This document shows, in pieces, positions 18,139 through 27,115 of a stretch of DNA of 64,000 nucleotides. Each line of letters begins with the position of its first letter. Position 1 is the first letter of the stretch. The notes beneath the pieces are model-generated. The model was not told the DNA's origin. It made no database searches and saw only the letters and a program-made list of their open reading frames with translations. A program made the position numbers and the translations under genes. Origin of the DNA: Hyphomicrobiales bacterium (GTDB taxonomy: Bacteria; Pseudomonadota; Alphaproteobacteria; Rhizobiales; RI-29); the NCBI GenBank assembly GCA_016125495.1, contig WGLQ01000004.1:372001-436000 (forward strand). The letters run 5' to 3'.

Positions 18139-19182
18139 CTACTGGTTGAGGATGTTGTTGATCGCGTCGGATGAGTTGAGGTTGGGCTTGGGTTCGATCG
18201 GCGTGTTCGCCGGAACGTCGGCGGGCGGCGTGCTGGGCGGTACGGGCGAATAGCCGCCGCCACCGTCGGCCACCAGCAGCTTGGGCCGGAACACGAGGCT
18301 CAGCTGGCGCATCCGCGTGACCTGGGCGGGCGAGAACACACGAAGGCAGGCATCGTCCGAATAGTTCATGAAGTTGGTGATGGAGTCACTGCCCGGCCGG
18401 TGCGGGCAGCTGTCGCGCTCGGTCGGGCAACCGGTGGTCGGCTCGGCCTCGAACGGCGTGTCGTCGATCTGATCGCCGAGCCCGTCGCAGCCGAAGGCGA
18501 AGGTGTGGTGCAGTCCGAGCCAGTGGCCGATCTCGTGCGTCGCGGTCTTGCCGAGCCCATAGGGCGCCGGCCCGCCGGGAAGCGTATCGTAATGCAGCAC
18601 GACACCGTCACGCAGTGGGGTCTCGGCGAGTTCCCAGGGGAATGTGGCAAAGCCGAGCAGGGATTCGCTGTTGCTGCCCGTATAGATGTTGAGGATGGAT
18701 TCCGGGTCGCGGACCAGTGACGACTTGGCTGCCGCCTCGGCCTCCGAGCCGAAGTCCAGATTGAACCACTCGGCCTGCTCGACATACTCGATCCGGTCGA
18801 GCCGGAACGTGAAGCTGGAACCTTCGAAGTCCTTGTTCATGACTGCGACCTGCTCGGCGACTCGCGCCTCGGTCACGCGTCCGTCCGTACCGTTGTGAAT
18901 GACGTTGAACCGGCACGGCACGACGAACTTGGCATTGGCGAAGACGCCGGACTGCTGCTGCACGAGACCTTCGGCACGCTGCACGACGGCCTTGGCGACT
19001 TCGGCGGTCGGCGTTGGCGTGCCGCAGCGCCGCCCTGCCGCCACGAACGCCTGCTGACTGGCGAAGGTTCGCCCACCGAAGGTGAACGATGTGACCTGGG
19101 CGCTGGCAGGCACCACGCCTGCGGTGACCGCGCAGGACGCGCAGGAGACGAGGAAGCGACGACGGGTGAGATGGCTCTTCAT
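18139..19182 (-). CDS. Tat-exported pappalysin-type zinc protease (M43)
   Basis: This 347-residue secreted protease starts with a twin-arginine signal (Thr-Arg-Arg-Arg-Phe-Leu near residue 6). The zinc site is His216-Glu217-X-X-His220-X-X-Gly-X-X-His226 and the Met-turn is Asn-Phe-Met-Asn-Tyr near 270, as in pappalysin-like M43 metallopeptidases. The C-terminal 45 residues are Pro-rich. Start 19182 gives the Tat signal; no strong ribosome site is seen. Export of a folded, metal-loaded protease fits the Tat route. The target is unknown. Confidence 0.87.
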   Translation of the reverse strand: MKSHLTRRRFLVSCASCAVTAGVVPASAQVTSFTFGGRTFASQQAFVAAGRRCGTPTPTAEVAKAVVQRAEGLVQQQSGVFANAKFVVPCRFNVIHNGTDGRVTEARVAEQVAVMNKDFEGSSFTFRLDRIEYVEQAEWFNLDFGSEAEAAAKSSLVRDPESILNIYTGSNSESLLGFATFPWELAETPLRDGVVLHYDTLPGGPAPYGLGKTATHEIGHWLGLHHTFAFGCDGLGDQIDDTPFEAEPTTGCPTERDSCPHRPGSDSITNFMNYSDDACLRVFSPAQVTRMRQLSLVFRPKLLVADGGGGYSPVPPSTPPADVPANTPIEPKPNLNSSDAINNILNQ

Positions 19183-19347
19183 GGGGATCGACCTGTGCGA
19201 GGGACGACGAGTAGTATGCCACGACGGCACGCGAGCGGCATTGCTCCGCATCGATATGGAGCAGCGAGAGCGCGACGGGCCCGGTCGTCCCGCCCGATCC
19301 ATCACGATCCCGGAACGTTGAGCACGAGCCTAGGGGGAGCCACGCCA

Positions 19348-20127
19348 ATGGGCAAGTTCCGCGGTCGGACAGTGTTACGGGCCGCCATCGGGGGCGTGGC
19401 GCTCATCGTCGCACTGATCGCCACCGTTGGGGCAGGTCGAGCCAGCGGTCCAGGCTCGCTGCATGGCGGCATGACCATCGTGACCGGACGCGACAATCTC
19501 GCCGAGCGCGAGCGTGGCACGAGGTCCGTGCTCGCCGAGGTTTTGGCCCGCCTCGTTGGCGATCCGGCGGCCGGCGCCCTCGCCGATCCGCTGGACGCTG
19601 CCGCGCTCGAGGCGATGGTCGCCGAGCGTCACTATCGCGATCGCAAGGAGGGCATCCAGATTTCCGACGAGCAAGGCACGCGTGATCGCTCGTTCGAACT
19701 CTCGGTCGAATTCACGCCGGATGCCGTCGAGGCACTCCTCGCGCGCCATGGCAGGCGCGCCTGGCTCGGGGCCCGGCCCCGCCTCCGGGTGCGCCTCACG
19801 GTCGTCGATGGCGCGGCGACGTTCATCGTCACCGAGACATCGCGCCTCGGATGGGGGCAGCGAGAGGTCATGGCCAGTGTCGGGACCCGGACCGGCATCG
19901 CCCTGCTGCCGCCACCCGAGAGCGACGTCATGGGTCTCGGCGGAGCCGACGGTCTGGTCATAGGCCACATGTCGGTGACGCCGGACGGCTACTGGCGGAC
20001 GGCATGGAAGGTCGAGGTCGCCGGCCACGAGCAGGGCTTCGAACTGGAGCCGACCACCTACGACCGTGCCATCGAGGCGATGGCCTGGCGGATTGCCGCC
20101 GCGCTCGCCGAACGCGACCGGCGCTGA
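19348..20127 (+). CDS. DUF2066 domain protein, probably exported
   Basis: This encodes 259 residues with an N-terminal hydrophobic segment (about 12-32) that acts as signal or anchor. A body resembling DUF2066 follows, with the Ala-Leu-Ala-Asp-Pro and Pro-Asp-Ala-Val-Glu-Ala-Leu-Leu patterns. A strong GGGGGAG site precedes ATG 19348. The function of the family is unknown. It is divergent from the protease gene and convergent with the formyltransferase-like gene. Confidence 0.75.
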   Translation: MGKFRGRTVLRAAIGGVALIVALIATVGAGRASGPGSLHGGMTIVTGRDNLAERERGTRSVLAEVLARLVGDPAAGALADPLDAAALEAMVAERHYRDRKEGIQISDEQGTRDRSFELSVEFTPDAVEALLARHGRRAWLGARPRLRVRLTVVDGAATFIVTETSRLGWGQREVMASVGTRTGIALLPPPESDVMGLGGADGLVIGHMSVTPDGYWRTAWKVEVAGHEQGFELEPTTYDRAIEAMAWRIAAALAERDRR

Positions 20128-20173
20128 AGGCGCGTCGGCGCGGGGCGAAGGATTCTCAGGGCGTCAGCCGGCC

Positions 20174-21094
20174 TCAGGAGCCGAGCCGCGCTCCGACCGC
20201 GATGCCGGCCGCGCCCGCCACGTCACCCGCCGGGGACTTCTCCCCCTTGCCGAAACGGACACGCTTCATGAGGACCGCCCCGCCCGACGCCGCGACGCGG
20301 ATGCCTTCGTTCGAAACGGAAAGCACCTCGCCGGGTGCCCCGCCCGTCTCACCCTCGATCCGCGCGCTGTCGAAGACTTGCAGCGTCTCGCCCTTCCACG
20401 TGGTCCAGGTTCCCGGCTGCGGGTTGCCCGCACGAATGAGATCGTAGATTTCGTTCGCCGGCCGGGACCAGTCGATCTTGGCCTCGTCGCGCCCGAACCA
20501 GGATTCGTAGCTGCCCTTCGAAAGGTCCTGGACGATGCGCGGCGCGCTGCCGGCCTTCACGAGGTCGAGCGCTTCGATCATCGCATCGACGCCCATCGGA
20601 AAGAGCTTCTTGAAATAGACGTCCCCGAGCGTTTCGTCCGGCCCGATCTCGCACTCCTTCTGCAAGAGGATGGGGCCTTCGTCGAGACCGTCGTCCGGCC
20701 AGAAGATGGTGAGGCCCGTGCGTTTCGCTCCCTTGGCGATTGGCCAGTTGATCGAGGACGGCCCCCGGTGCATCGGCAGCAGTGAGGGATGGTATTGGAA
20801 GGAGCCGAGACGCGGCGCGTTGCGGATGTTCTCCGGCACGAACAGCAGAACGTAGGCCATCATGCAAACGTCCGCATCGAACGAGCGGATGAGCGCCTCG
20901 GCCTCGGGTGTCCGCCAGGACTTCGGTTGATGCACTGGCAGCCCTTTTTCCGCTGCATAGGCCGCAAGCGGGTCGCGGGGCCGGCCCTCCTTGTCGGGTG
21001 CGCCGAACACCCCGACGACATTTTCCCCCCTATCGAGCAGTCGCTCGAGCACCGCCTTGCCGAAGGCCTGCTGTCCGTGCACTACGATTCGCAT
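20174..21094 (-). CDS. 10-formyl-THF hydrolase-like formyltransferase (FDH N-terminal type)
   Basis: This 306-residue protein resembles the hydrolase domain of 10-formyltetrahydrofolate dehydrogenase more than Fmt: Asp-Pro-Leu-Ala-Ala near 41, Tyr-His-Pro-Ser-Leu-Leu-Pro at 101-107, and Phe-Trp-Pro-Asp-Asp-Gly-Leu-Asp near 131-138. His102 and Asp138 correspond to the FDH catalytic pair. The aldehyde dehydrogenase half of FDH is absent. It is last in a one-direction cluster after a formyl-CoA transferase and a TPP lyase that should yield formyl-CoA, so it probably handles the one-carbon product. Whether it uses formyl-THF or formyl-CoA is open. GGAGGAG precedes the ATG. Confidence 0.85.
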   Translation of the reverse strand: MRIVVHGQQAFGKAVLERLLDRGENVVGVFGAPDKEGRPRDPLAAYAAEKGLPVHQPKSWRTPEAEALIRSFDADVCMMAYVLLFVPENIRNAPRLGSFQYHPSLLPMHRGPSSINWPIAKGAKRTGLTIFWPDDGLDEGPILLQKECEIGPDETLGDVYFKKLFPMGVDAMIEALDLVKAGSAPRIVQDLSKGSYESWFGRDEAKIDWSRPANEIYDLIRAGNPQPGTWTTWKGETLQVFDSARIEGETGGAPGEVLSVSNEGIRVAASGGAVLMKRVRFGKGEKSPAGDVAGAAGIAVGARLGS

Positions 21095-21207
21095 GCGCGC
21101 TCCTCCGTCCTGACGAGTCGCCCTCGTTCCCGCCCGGGGCGGGTGGGACGCACCCCTGCCTATCCGTGTGTCGGGAGCGGGCGCCGGAGCGCGCCCCCTG
21201 GAGAACT

Positions 21208-21248
21208 GCCGGCTGCCTTCGGTCTACATGTCACCGTCGGCAGCCGGC
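21208..21248 (-). repeat. Inverted repeat between frc and the formyltransferase-like gene
   Basis: A 10-bp perfect inverted repeat (21208-21217 with 21239-21248) lies in the 202-base gap within the cluster. Without a T-tract it is more likely an mRNA stability or processing element than a full terminator. Confidence 0.45.
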
Positions 21249-21296
21249 CTTGCCAGGGCTGCCCCCCCGAGCGCCCCGGCTGTAACTGGCGCGGCC

Positions 21297-22577
21297 CTAT
21301 TCGGCCGCCGCGCGTGCGGCAACGTGCGTCGCTCCCGCTTCCCGCAGGCGTGCCACGTCCTCGCTGGAATAACCGAGCACCTGGGTGAGGATTTCATCGG
21401 TATGCTCGCCGAGCAGCGGCGAGCGCGTCACCTCGACAGGGCTGTCGGACATCTTGATCGGGCAACCGACGGAGAGGTATTTTCCGCGCTCGGGATGGTC
21501 GACCTCCACGATCGTGCCGGTGGCGCGAAGTCCCTCGTCCTCGGCGATCTCCTTCATTGAAAGGATCGGGCCGACTGGAATGTCGAGGGGGTTGCAGATG
21601 TCCATGACCTCGAACTTGGTCTTGGTCATCGTCCACTGCTCGATGCGCGCGAAGATTTCGTTGAGCTTGTCGAGCCTCTCGTGCGGCTTGGCGTAGCCGG
21701 GCTTGGTCTTCCACTCGGGTTCGCCGATGACGTCGCAAACCTTTTCCCAAACGGCGGCCTGGGTGATGAAATAGGTGTAGGCGTTCGGGTCGGTTTCCCA
21801 ACCCTTGCATTTCAGGATTCGGCCCGGCTGGCCGCCGCCCGAGTCGTTGCCGGCCCGGGGCACCGCATCGCCGAACGGCACGCCCTCGCCGAACTGGGAG
21901 TACTCCTTGAGCGGCCCCTTCTCGATGCGCTGCTGGTCGCGCAGCTTGACGCGGCAGAGGTTGAGCACGCCGTCCTGCATCGGTGCGAGCACGCGCTGGC
22001 CTCGTCCACTCGCCTCGCGCTGGAAGAGCGCGGCCACGATGCCGAGGGCGAGGTGGAGACCCGTGCCGGAATCGCCGATCTGCGCGCCGGTGACGAGCGG
22101 CGGTCCATCCCGGAAACCGGTCGTCGACGCGGCCCCGCCGGCACACTGCGCGACATTCTCGTAGACCTTGCAGTCCTCGTACTTGCCGGGACCGAATCCC
22201 TTGACCGAGGCCATGATCATCCGCGGATTGAGCTCCTGGATGCGTTCCCAGGAAAAGCCCATCCGGTCGAGCGCTCCTGGAGCGAAATTCTCGACCAGCA
22301 CGTCACATGTCTTGACGAGCCGTTCGAGAACCTCCTTGCCCTCCTTCGTCTTGGTATTGACGGTGATGGAGCGCTTGTTGTGGTTCAGCATGGTGAAGTA
22401 GAGGCTGTCGGCGCCCGGCACGTCGACGAGCTGCTTGCGCGTCGCGTCACCCTCGCCCGGCCGCTCGACCTTGATGACGTCGGCCCCGAGCCAACCCAGA
22501 AGCTGCGTGCACGTCGGGCCCGACTGGACATGCGTGAAATCGAGGATGCGGACCCCCTCGAGGGCTTTGGTGGTCAT
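21297..22577 (-). CDS. frc: Formyl-CoA transferase, family III CoA-transferase
   Basis: This 426-residue protein matches formyl-CoA:oxalate CoA-transferase closely over its length. It starts with Leu-Asp-Phe-Thr-His-Val-Gln, has the catalytic Asp169 in Gln-Ile-Gly-Asp-Ser-Gly, and has the Gly-Gly-Gly-Gln-Pro-Gly substrate loop near 250. The position equal to Trp48 of the Oxalobacter enzyme appears to be Gln. The family moves CoA from formyl-CoA to a carboxylic acid, releasing formate. The acceptor may be oxalate or another acid imported by the adjacent Tct system. AGGAG precedes ATG 22577. It follows the lyase gene by 135 bases. Confidence 0.9.
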   Translation of the reverse strand: MTTKALEGVRILDFTHVQSGPTCTQLLGWLGADVIKVERPGEGDATRKQLVDVPGADSLYFTMLNHNKRSITVNTKTKEGKEVLERLVKTCDVLVENFAPGALDRMGFSWERIQELNPRMIMASVKGFGPGKYEDCKVYENVAQCAGGAASTTGFRDGPPLVTGAQIGDSGTGLHLALGIVAALFQREASGRGQRVLAPMQDGVLNLCRVKLRDQQRIEKGPLKEYSQFGEGVPFGDAVPRAGNDSGGGQPGRILKCKGWETDPNAYTYFITQAAVWEKVCDVIGEPEWKTKPGYAKPHERLDKLNEIFARIEQWTMTKTKFEVMDICNPLDIPVGPILSMKEIAEDEGLRATGTIVEVDHPERGKYLSVGCPIKMSDSPVEVTRSPLLGEHTDEILTQVLGYSSEDVARLREAGATHVAARAAAE

Positions 22578-22712
22578 TTGCTGTGCTCCTGCTCGTCGCT
22601 CGCCTGATGGGGAGCGTAAACCCGGTGCCCGCCCCTCCGGGCCACCCGGTGATCGCTGCTTCGGGCGAAAGCCGGCGCCCCGCCGGCCGCTGCCGGCAAG
22701 GCGTTCGGCCCG

Positions 22713-24461
22713 CTACTTGTACATGGTTTGATTTTTCGTCCCCGGTGCGTATTCGTTCGGGTCGATCCAGACGTTGACGACCGCGCACTTGCCGGACTTG
22801 GCGATCGCCTCGCGCGCCCTCTGCAGCGCCGGCCCGATCTGGTCCGCCTCGCGCACCTCCTCGCCGTAGCCGCCGATCATGTGCCCGAACTTGGAGAACT
22901 CCACGTCGCCGAGCTTGTTGCCGATGTCGCCACGATTGGCGCCGTACTTGGCGATCTGGCCATAGCGGATCTGGTTCATCGCCGAATTGTTGCCGATGAC
23001 CGCCAGGAACGGCGCGCCGAAGCGCTGGGCAGTCTCCATGTCGAAGGCGGTCATGCCGAACGAGCCGTCACCGAAGAGGCACATGACCTCCTTGCCCGGA
23101 TGGGCGAGCTTGGCGGCCATGGCAAATCCGGTGCCGACGCCGAGGCTGCCGAGCGCGCCGGGGTCCATCCATTGTCCGGGAGCGCGCGGGCGCACGGCTT
23201 GTGCGGAGATGGTGACGACGTCGCCGCCGTCGCCGATGTAGATGGTGTCCTCACCGAGGAATTCGTTGATCTCCCATGCGAGCCGGTAGGGATGGATCGG
23301 CGAGCGGTTGGACTTGAAGAGCGGCATGAGCTTTTCGAGCTTGCTCTCCTCCATGGCTCGCAGCTGCTTCATCCACTGCAGGCGCTCCTGGCGCGCGCCG
23401 GCATCGAGCCGGCTGTTGGCGGCCGCCGCCACCGCCGAAAGGATGGTTCCGGGATGGCCCGAAAGACCGAACGTGATGTCGCGGTTCTTGCCGACCGTGC
23501 GATAGTCGAGGTCGATCTGCACGAGCGTCGGGGCTGAAATCCGCTTGCCGTAGCCCATCCGGAAGTCGAAGGGCGTGCCGACGATGAGGATGACGTCGGC
23601 ATCCTTGAAGGCTTCCGAGCGGGTGCGGTCGAAATGGTGCGGATCGTCGTTGGGCAGCATGCCGCGGCTGGCACCGTTCATGTAGGCCGGGATGTCGAGC
23701 GCGCGAACGAACGCGGCGGCCTCCTTGTGGCTCTGCGAGGCCCAGACCTGCTGGCCGAGCAGCACGGCCGGGCGCTTGGCCTTGACGAGCACGTCCGCCA
23801 GCCGCTCGATGTCACGCGGATCGCCGAGCGAGCGCACCGAGGCGCGGTAGTGGCCGGGCGCCGGGATGCGCGCTTTCTCGATCGGGATCTCGGCGTCGAG
23901 TACGTCGCGGGGGATTTCGAGGTAGGAGGGACCGTAGGCGCCGGAGAAGCACTCCCGCGCCGCCATGGCGATCATGTCGGCGACCCGGTCGGTGGAAAAG
24001 ACGCCGGACGCGAATTTGGTGATCGGCGTCATCATGTCGACATGCGGCAGGTCCTGCAGCGAGCCCATCTTGTGCTGGGTCAGCGAGGACTGGCCGCCGA
24101 TGTGCAGGATCGGGCTTTCCGAGCGAAACGCGGTGGCGACACCGGTGACCGCATTCGTGCAGCCTGGCCCGGCGGTCGTCACGACGCAGCCGAGCTTGCC
24201 TGTTTGGCGGGCATAGCCGTCGGCGGCATGGGCCGCGACCTGCTCGTGCCGCACGTCGACGATGCGGATGCCCTCGTCGAGGCAGCCATCGTAGATGTCG
24301 ATGATGTGCCCGCCGCAGAGCGTGAAGATCGTATCGACGCCCTCGTTCTTGAGGGCCTTGGCGACGAGATGGCCGCCGGAAATGACGCTGCCGTCCTTGG
24401 TCTTCTGGGCCAGCGTGTCAGTCGCGGTGTCGCGTTTCACTCCAGCACTCCCGTTGGTCAT
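22713..24461 (-). CDS. TPP-dependent lyase, 2-hydroxyacyl-CoA lyase (HACL2/ILVBL) type
   Basis: This 582-residue thiamine-diphosphate enzyme has the cofactor-activating Glu73 in Val-Arg-His-Glu-Gln and the TPP/Mg motif Gly-Asp-Gly-Ser ... Asn-Asn near residues 463-490. The N-terminus (Ile-Phe-Thr-Leu-Cys-Gly-Gly-His-Ile, then Thr-Ala-Gly-Pro-Gly-Cys-Thr-Asn) resembles human ILVBL/HACL2. It does not show the usual motifs of oxalyl-CoA decarboxylase. HACL enzymes split 2-hydroxyacyl-CoA into formyl-CoA and an aldehyde or ketone. Next to frc this would recycle formyl-CoA as CoA donor. Oxalyl-CoA decarboxylation or an acetolactate-synthase-like reaction cannot be excluded. It starts 25 bases after gntR with GGAG. 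Confidence 0.85.
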   Translation of the reverse strand: MTNGSAGVKRDTATDTLAQKTKDGSVISGGHLVAKALKNEGVDTIFTLCGGHIIDIYDGCLDEGIRIVDVRHEQVAAHAADGYARQTGKLGCVVTTAGPGCTNAVTGVATAFRSESPILHIGGQSSLTQHKMGSLQDLPHVDMMTPITKFASGVFSTDRVADMIAMAARECFSGAYGPSYLEIPRDVLDAEIPIEKARIPAPGHYRASVRSLGDPRDIERLADVLVKAKRPAVLLGQQVWASQSHKEAAAFVRALDIPAYMNGASRGMLPNDDPHHFDRTRSEAFKDADVILIVGTPFDFRMGYGKRISAPTLVQIDLDYRTVGKNRDITFGLSGHPGTILSAVAAAANSRLDAGARQERLQWMKQLRAMEESKLEKLMPLFKSNRSPIHPYRLAWEINEFLGEDTIYIGDGGDVVTISAQAVRPRAPGQWMDPGALGSLGVGTGFAMAAKLAHPGKEVMCLFGDGSFGMTAFDMETAQRFGAPFLAVIGNNSAMNQIRYGQIAKYGANRGDIGNKLGDVEFSKFGHMIGGYGEEVREADQIGPALQRAREAIAKSGKCAVVNVWIDPNEYAPGTKNQTMYK

Positions 24462-24486
24462 CGTCGTCTCCGATTGGCAAGCAGCT

Positions 24487-25191
24487 TCAGTCGTTGTCCA
24501 GGCCGTCGAGGTCGAGGTTGCGCTCGACGTGGGCGCGAAGGTTCAGCGTGTGGTCGCGCACGAGGCGCTCCGCGAGTTCGGTGTCGCGCTGCTCGATGGC
24601 TTCGATGATGTGGATGTGATCGACGATCGAGCGGGACGCGCGATCGTTGTCACCGATCGTGCGCGCGCGGATCGCCCGAACGTGCATGAAGAGCCCTTCC
24701 GCCGTGCTCTCGAGGATGGCGCACTTGGAGAGCTTCAGGATCCGCTGATGGAAGGCGATGTTGGCGTCGGAATACTCGTCGAGGACGGCCATCACCCTCT
24801 GGTTCTGGAACCGGTTGAACAGCTCGCGCAGGCTGGCGATTTCCTCGTCGCTGGCCTCGAGCGTGACGAGGCGGGCAGCCATGCTCTCGACCGCCGCCCA
24901 GAGCGTGATCATCTCGAGGATCTCGCGCTTGGATTTGCGCAGGATGAAAACGCCGCGCCGCGGCACCGTGCGCACGAACCCCTCGTGCTCGAGCCGTCCG
25001 AGCGCCTCGCGAAGTGGCGTGCGGCTGACCCCGAAGCGCTTTGAAAGTTCCCGCTCGTCGAGCTGCAGTTGGGCGTCCTTGTGGTAGATGTTCATACTCC
25101 CGATGGCGGCGCGCAGGGCCTCGTAGGTCCTCTGCTTGAGGGTTGCCCCCTGATCGATGGGTACGACGTTCAACTCGAGTGCGGTCGCCAT
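24487..25191 (-). CDS. GntR family regulator, FCD subfamily
   Basis: This 234-residue regulator has an N-terminal winged helix (about 20-85, with Phe-Gly-Val-Ser-Arg-Thr-Pro-Leu-Arg-Glu-Ala-Leu). An all-helical FCD ligand domain follows, with the metal-type ligands Asp-X-X-Phe-His (Asn-Ile-Ala-Phe-His variant) and Asp-His-Ile-His-Ile. FCD regulators usually sense an organic acid from the pathway they control. It sits between the transporter and enzyme genes. Palindromes near TGGTATACCA occur upstream of it (25406) and at 28865 and 29384. Start 25191 has GAGG 8 bases upstream. Confidence 0.92.
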   Translation of the reverse strand: MATALELNVVPIDQGATLKQRTYEALRAAIGSMNIYHKDAQLQLDERELSKRFGVSRTPLREALGRLEHEGFVRTVPRRGVFILRKSKREILEMITLWAAVESMAARLVTLEASDEEIASLRELFNRFQNQRVMAVLDEYSDANIAFHQRILKLSKCAILESTAEGLFMHVRAIRARTIGDNDRASRSIVDHIHIIEAIEQRDTELAERLVRDHTLNLRAHVERNLDLDGLDND

Positions 25192-25503
25192 GTGATCAGC
25201 CTCGAAAATCCCTGTCGGCGCCGGCCCACGGGGCTCGCGTGACATTGTCGTGCACTATTCGCCCTGCCACGGTTCGCCCTGCGCTCGCCAGGCGAGGCGC
25301 GGCGCCCGGTCGTCGCCGCCATCCGCTCGTACGCCCCTGCGCCGCGCGTCGCACGACCGGTCCGGTCACCGCGCCGTTGCATGGTGCCGTGGCAACTCGA
25401 GCGACTGGCATACCATACACCACATAGCGTGGCATCAGGCAAGGTCCGACCGGACGCACCGTCCTGCACCGAGGCGATCGCCGTCCGGCACCCTCGATTG
25501 TGA
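25192..25503. other. Gap between tctA and gntR with an operator-like site
   Basis: This 312-base gap has no gene. It carries the operator-like sequence at 25406-25427, listed separately, and probably a promoter for the gntR-lyase-frc unit. Confidence 0.6.
25406..25427 (-). promoter_or_regulatory. Probable GntR-protein operator upstream of gntR
   Basis: On the minus strand this reads TATGTGGTGTAT followed by TGGTATGCCA, one base away from the perfect TGGTATACCA palindrome found at 28866 and 29385. It lies about 215 bases before gntR, where autoregulation and control of the enzyme genes would act. Confidence 0.5.
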
Positions 25504-27024
25504 TCAGGCTCCGTTGGCGGCAGCGCTTTTCTGGCGCCGACGCCGGAACGCGAGGAACAGCGGGTAGACGAAGAGCGCGATCGCGCAGAGGAAGATCACG
25601 CCCGAGAGGGGGCGCGTGAACAGGGTCGTCCAGTCGCCCCGATCGGCGATCAGCGACTGGCGGAGCGAATTCTCGGCGAGTGGGCCGAGCACGATCGCCA
25701 GCACAAGCGGCGCCATCGGATAGTCGAGCTTGCGCATCAGATAGCCGACCACGCCGAACAGCAGGATGAGCCAGGGGTCGAACATCCGGTTGTCGGGGGC
25801 GTAGCCGCCGATGAAGCAGAGCACGAAGATCATCGGCGCGAGGATCGAAAATGGCGTGCGCAGCACCCAGATGAAGAGTGGAATGAGCGCGAGGTTGAGA
25901 ACGAGCGTCAGGAGGTTGGCGGCATAGAGGCTCGCCGTCAGGCCCCAGACGAACTCGGGCTCGGTCGTGAACAGCAGGGGGCCCGGCGTCAATCCCCAGA
26001 TGATCATGCCGCCGAGCAGGATCGCCGTTGTCGGCGAGCCCGGGATGCCGAGCGTCAGCATCGGCAGCATCGAGCCGGTCGAGGCGGCGTTGTTGGCGCA
26101 TTCCGGGGCGACGACGCCGTTGACCTCGCCCTTGCCGTAGCGGTCCGGATCGTTCGACATCGACTTGGTGAGGCCATAGGCCATGAGCGATCCCGGGGTC
26201 GCGCCGGCGGCGGGCAGGATGCCGACGAAATAGCCGAGGAACGAACTCATCACCATGGTTCGCCCGGAGTCCTTCAGCTGGCGCATGGCATCGAGGAAGC
26301 GGGCGAAATTGTAGGTGTGCGAGGCCATTTGCGCCTTGCCGCGGGAGGTTTCCATCGTCCAGAGCATCTCGCCGATCCCGTAGATGCCGATGGCGAGCAC
26401 GATGAACGAGATGCCTTTGTAGAAGCCCTGCAGGTCGAAGAAGATGAGGCGCGGCCGCCCGGAGATGATGTCGAGGCCGACCGTGGCCAGCACGAGGCCG
26501 AGGAGGATCATGAAGATCGTCTTCGGGATGTCGTCCCCGCTCAATCCCACGAACGTCGCGAAGGCGAGCACCATGAGGGCGAACTCCTCGTGCGTGCCGA
26601 AGCGCAGCGCGAAGTCGGCGAGCGGAGGAGCGAAAAGCGTGAACAGGACGATCGAGATCGTGCCCCCGACGAAGGAGGCGACGGCGGCGGCGACAAGGGC
26701 ATGGTCGGCCTTGCCCTGGAGCGCCAGGGGGCGGCCGTCGAAGGTCGTTGCGACCGCGGTCGAGGCGCCCGGAATGCCGAGCATGATGGAGGAAATCGCG
26801 CCGCCGTACATGGCTCCGTAGTAGATCGCGGCGAGGAAGATGATCGCGGCCGTCGGCGGCACGATGAAGGTGATCGGCAACAGGATGGCGACGCCGTTGA
26901 CCGAGCCGAGCCCAGGCATCGCGCCGATGAAAAGCCCCAGCAGGCAGCCGAGTGCCATCAGGCCGAGATTGAGCGGTTGGAATGCGATGCCGAAGCCGTC
27001 GATGAGGTGGCCGAGCAACTCCAT
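25504..27024 (-). CDS. tctA: Tripartite tricarboxylate transporter, large membrane subunit
   Basis: This 506-residue protein has about twelve membrane helices and the TctA repeated motifs Gly-Ala-Met-Pro-Gly-Leu-Gly (near 33) and Gly-Ile-Leu-Pro-Ala-Ala-Gly-Ala-Thr-Pro-Gly (near 268). It is the permease of a TTT system that takes up carboxylates with a sodium or proton gradient, receiving substrate from TctC. It follows tctB by 91 bases, with GGGGGA before ATG 27024. Confidence 0.94.
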   Translation of the reverse strand: MELLGHLIDGFGIAFQPLNLGLMALGCLLGLFIGAMPGLGSVNGVAILLPITFIVPPTAAIIFLAAIYYGAMYGGAISSIMLGIPGASTAVATTFDGRPLALQGKADHALVAAAVASFVGGTISIVLFTLFAPPLADFALRFGTHEEFALMVLAFATFVGLSGDDIPKTIFMILLGLVLATVGLDIISGRPRLIFFDLQGFYKGISFIVLAIGIYGIGEMLWTMETSRGKAQMASHTYNFARFLDAMRQLKDSGRTMVMSSFLGYFVGILPAAGATPGSLMAYGLTKSMSNDPDRYGKGEVNGVVAPECANNAASTGSMLPMLTLGIPGSPTTAILLGGMIIWGLTPGPLLFTTEPEFVWGLTASLYAANLLTLVLNLALIPLFIWVLRTPFSILAPMIFVLCFIGGYAPDNRMFDPWLILLFGVVGYLMRKLDYPMAPLVLAIVLGPLAENSLRQSLIADRGDWTTLFTRPLSGVIFLCAIALFVYPLFLAFRRRRQKSAAANGA

Positions 27025-27115
27025 TTGACGTCCCCCAAGCGGGCCACCGGGCCCCGTTTACAGGCTGCGCGTCGAGTGGGTGGGCAGCCGGCCGCAGGCC
27101 GATCCGCCGCCCGCC

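Noticed and set aside
21297-24461. Straight label as an oxalate decarboxylation operon
   Set aside because: Frc is consistent with oxalate, but the adjacent TPP enzyme lacks the usual oxalyl-CoA decarboxylase motifs, so I kept the substrate open.
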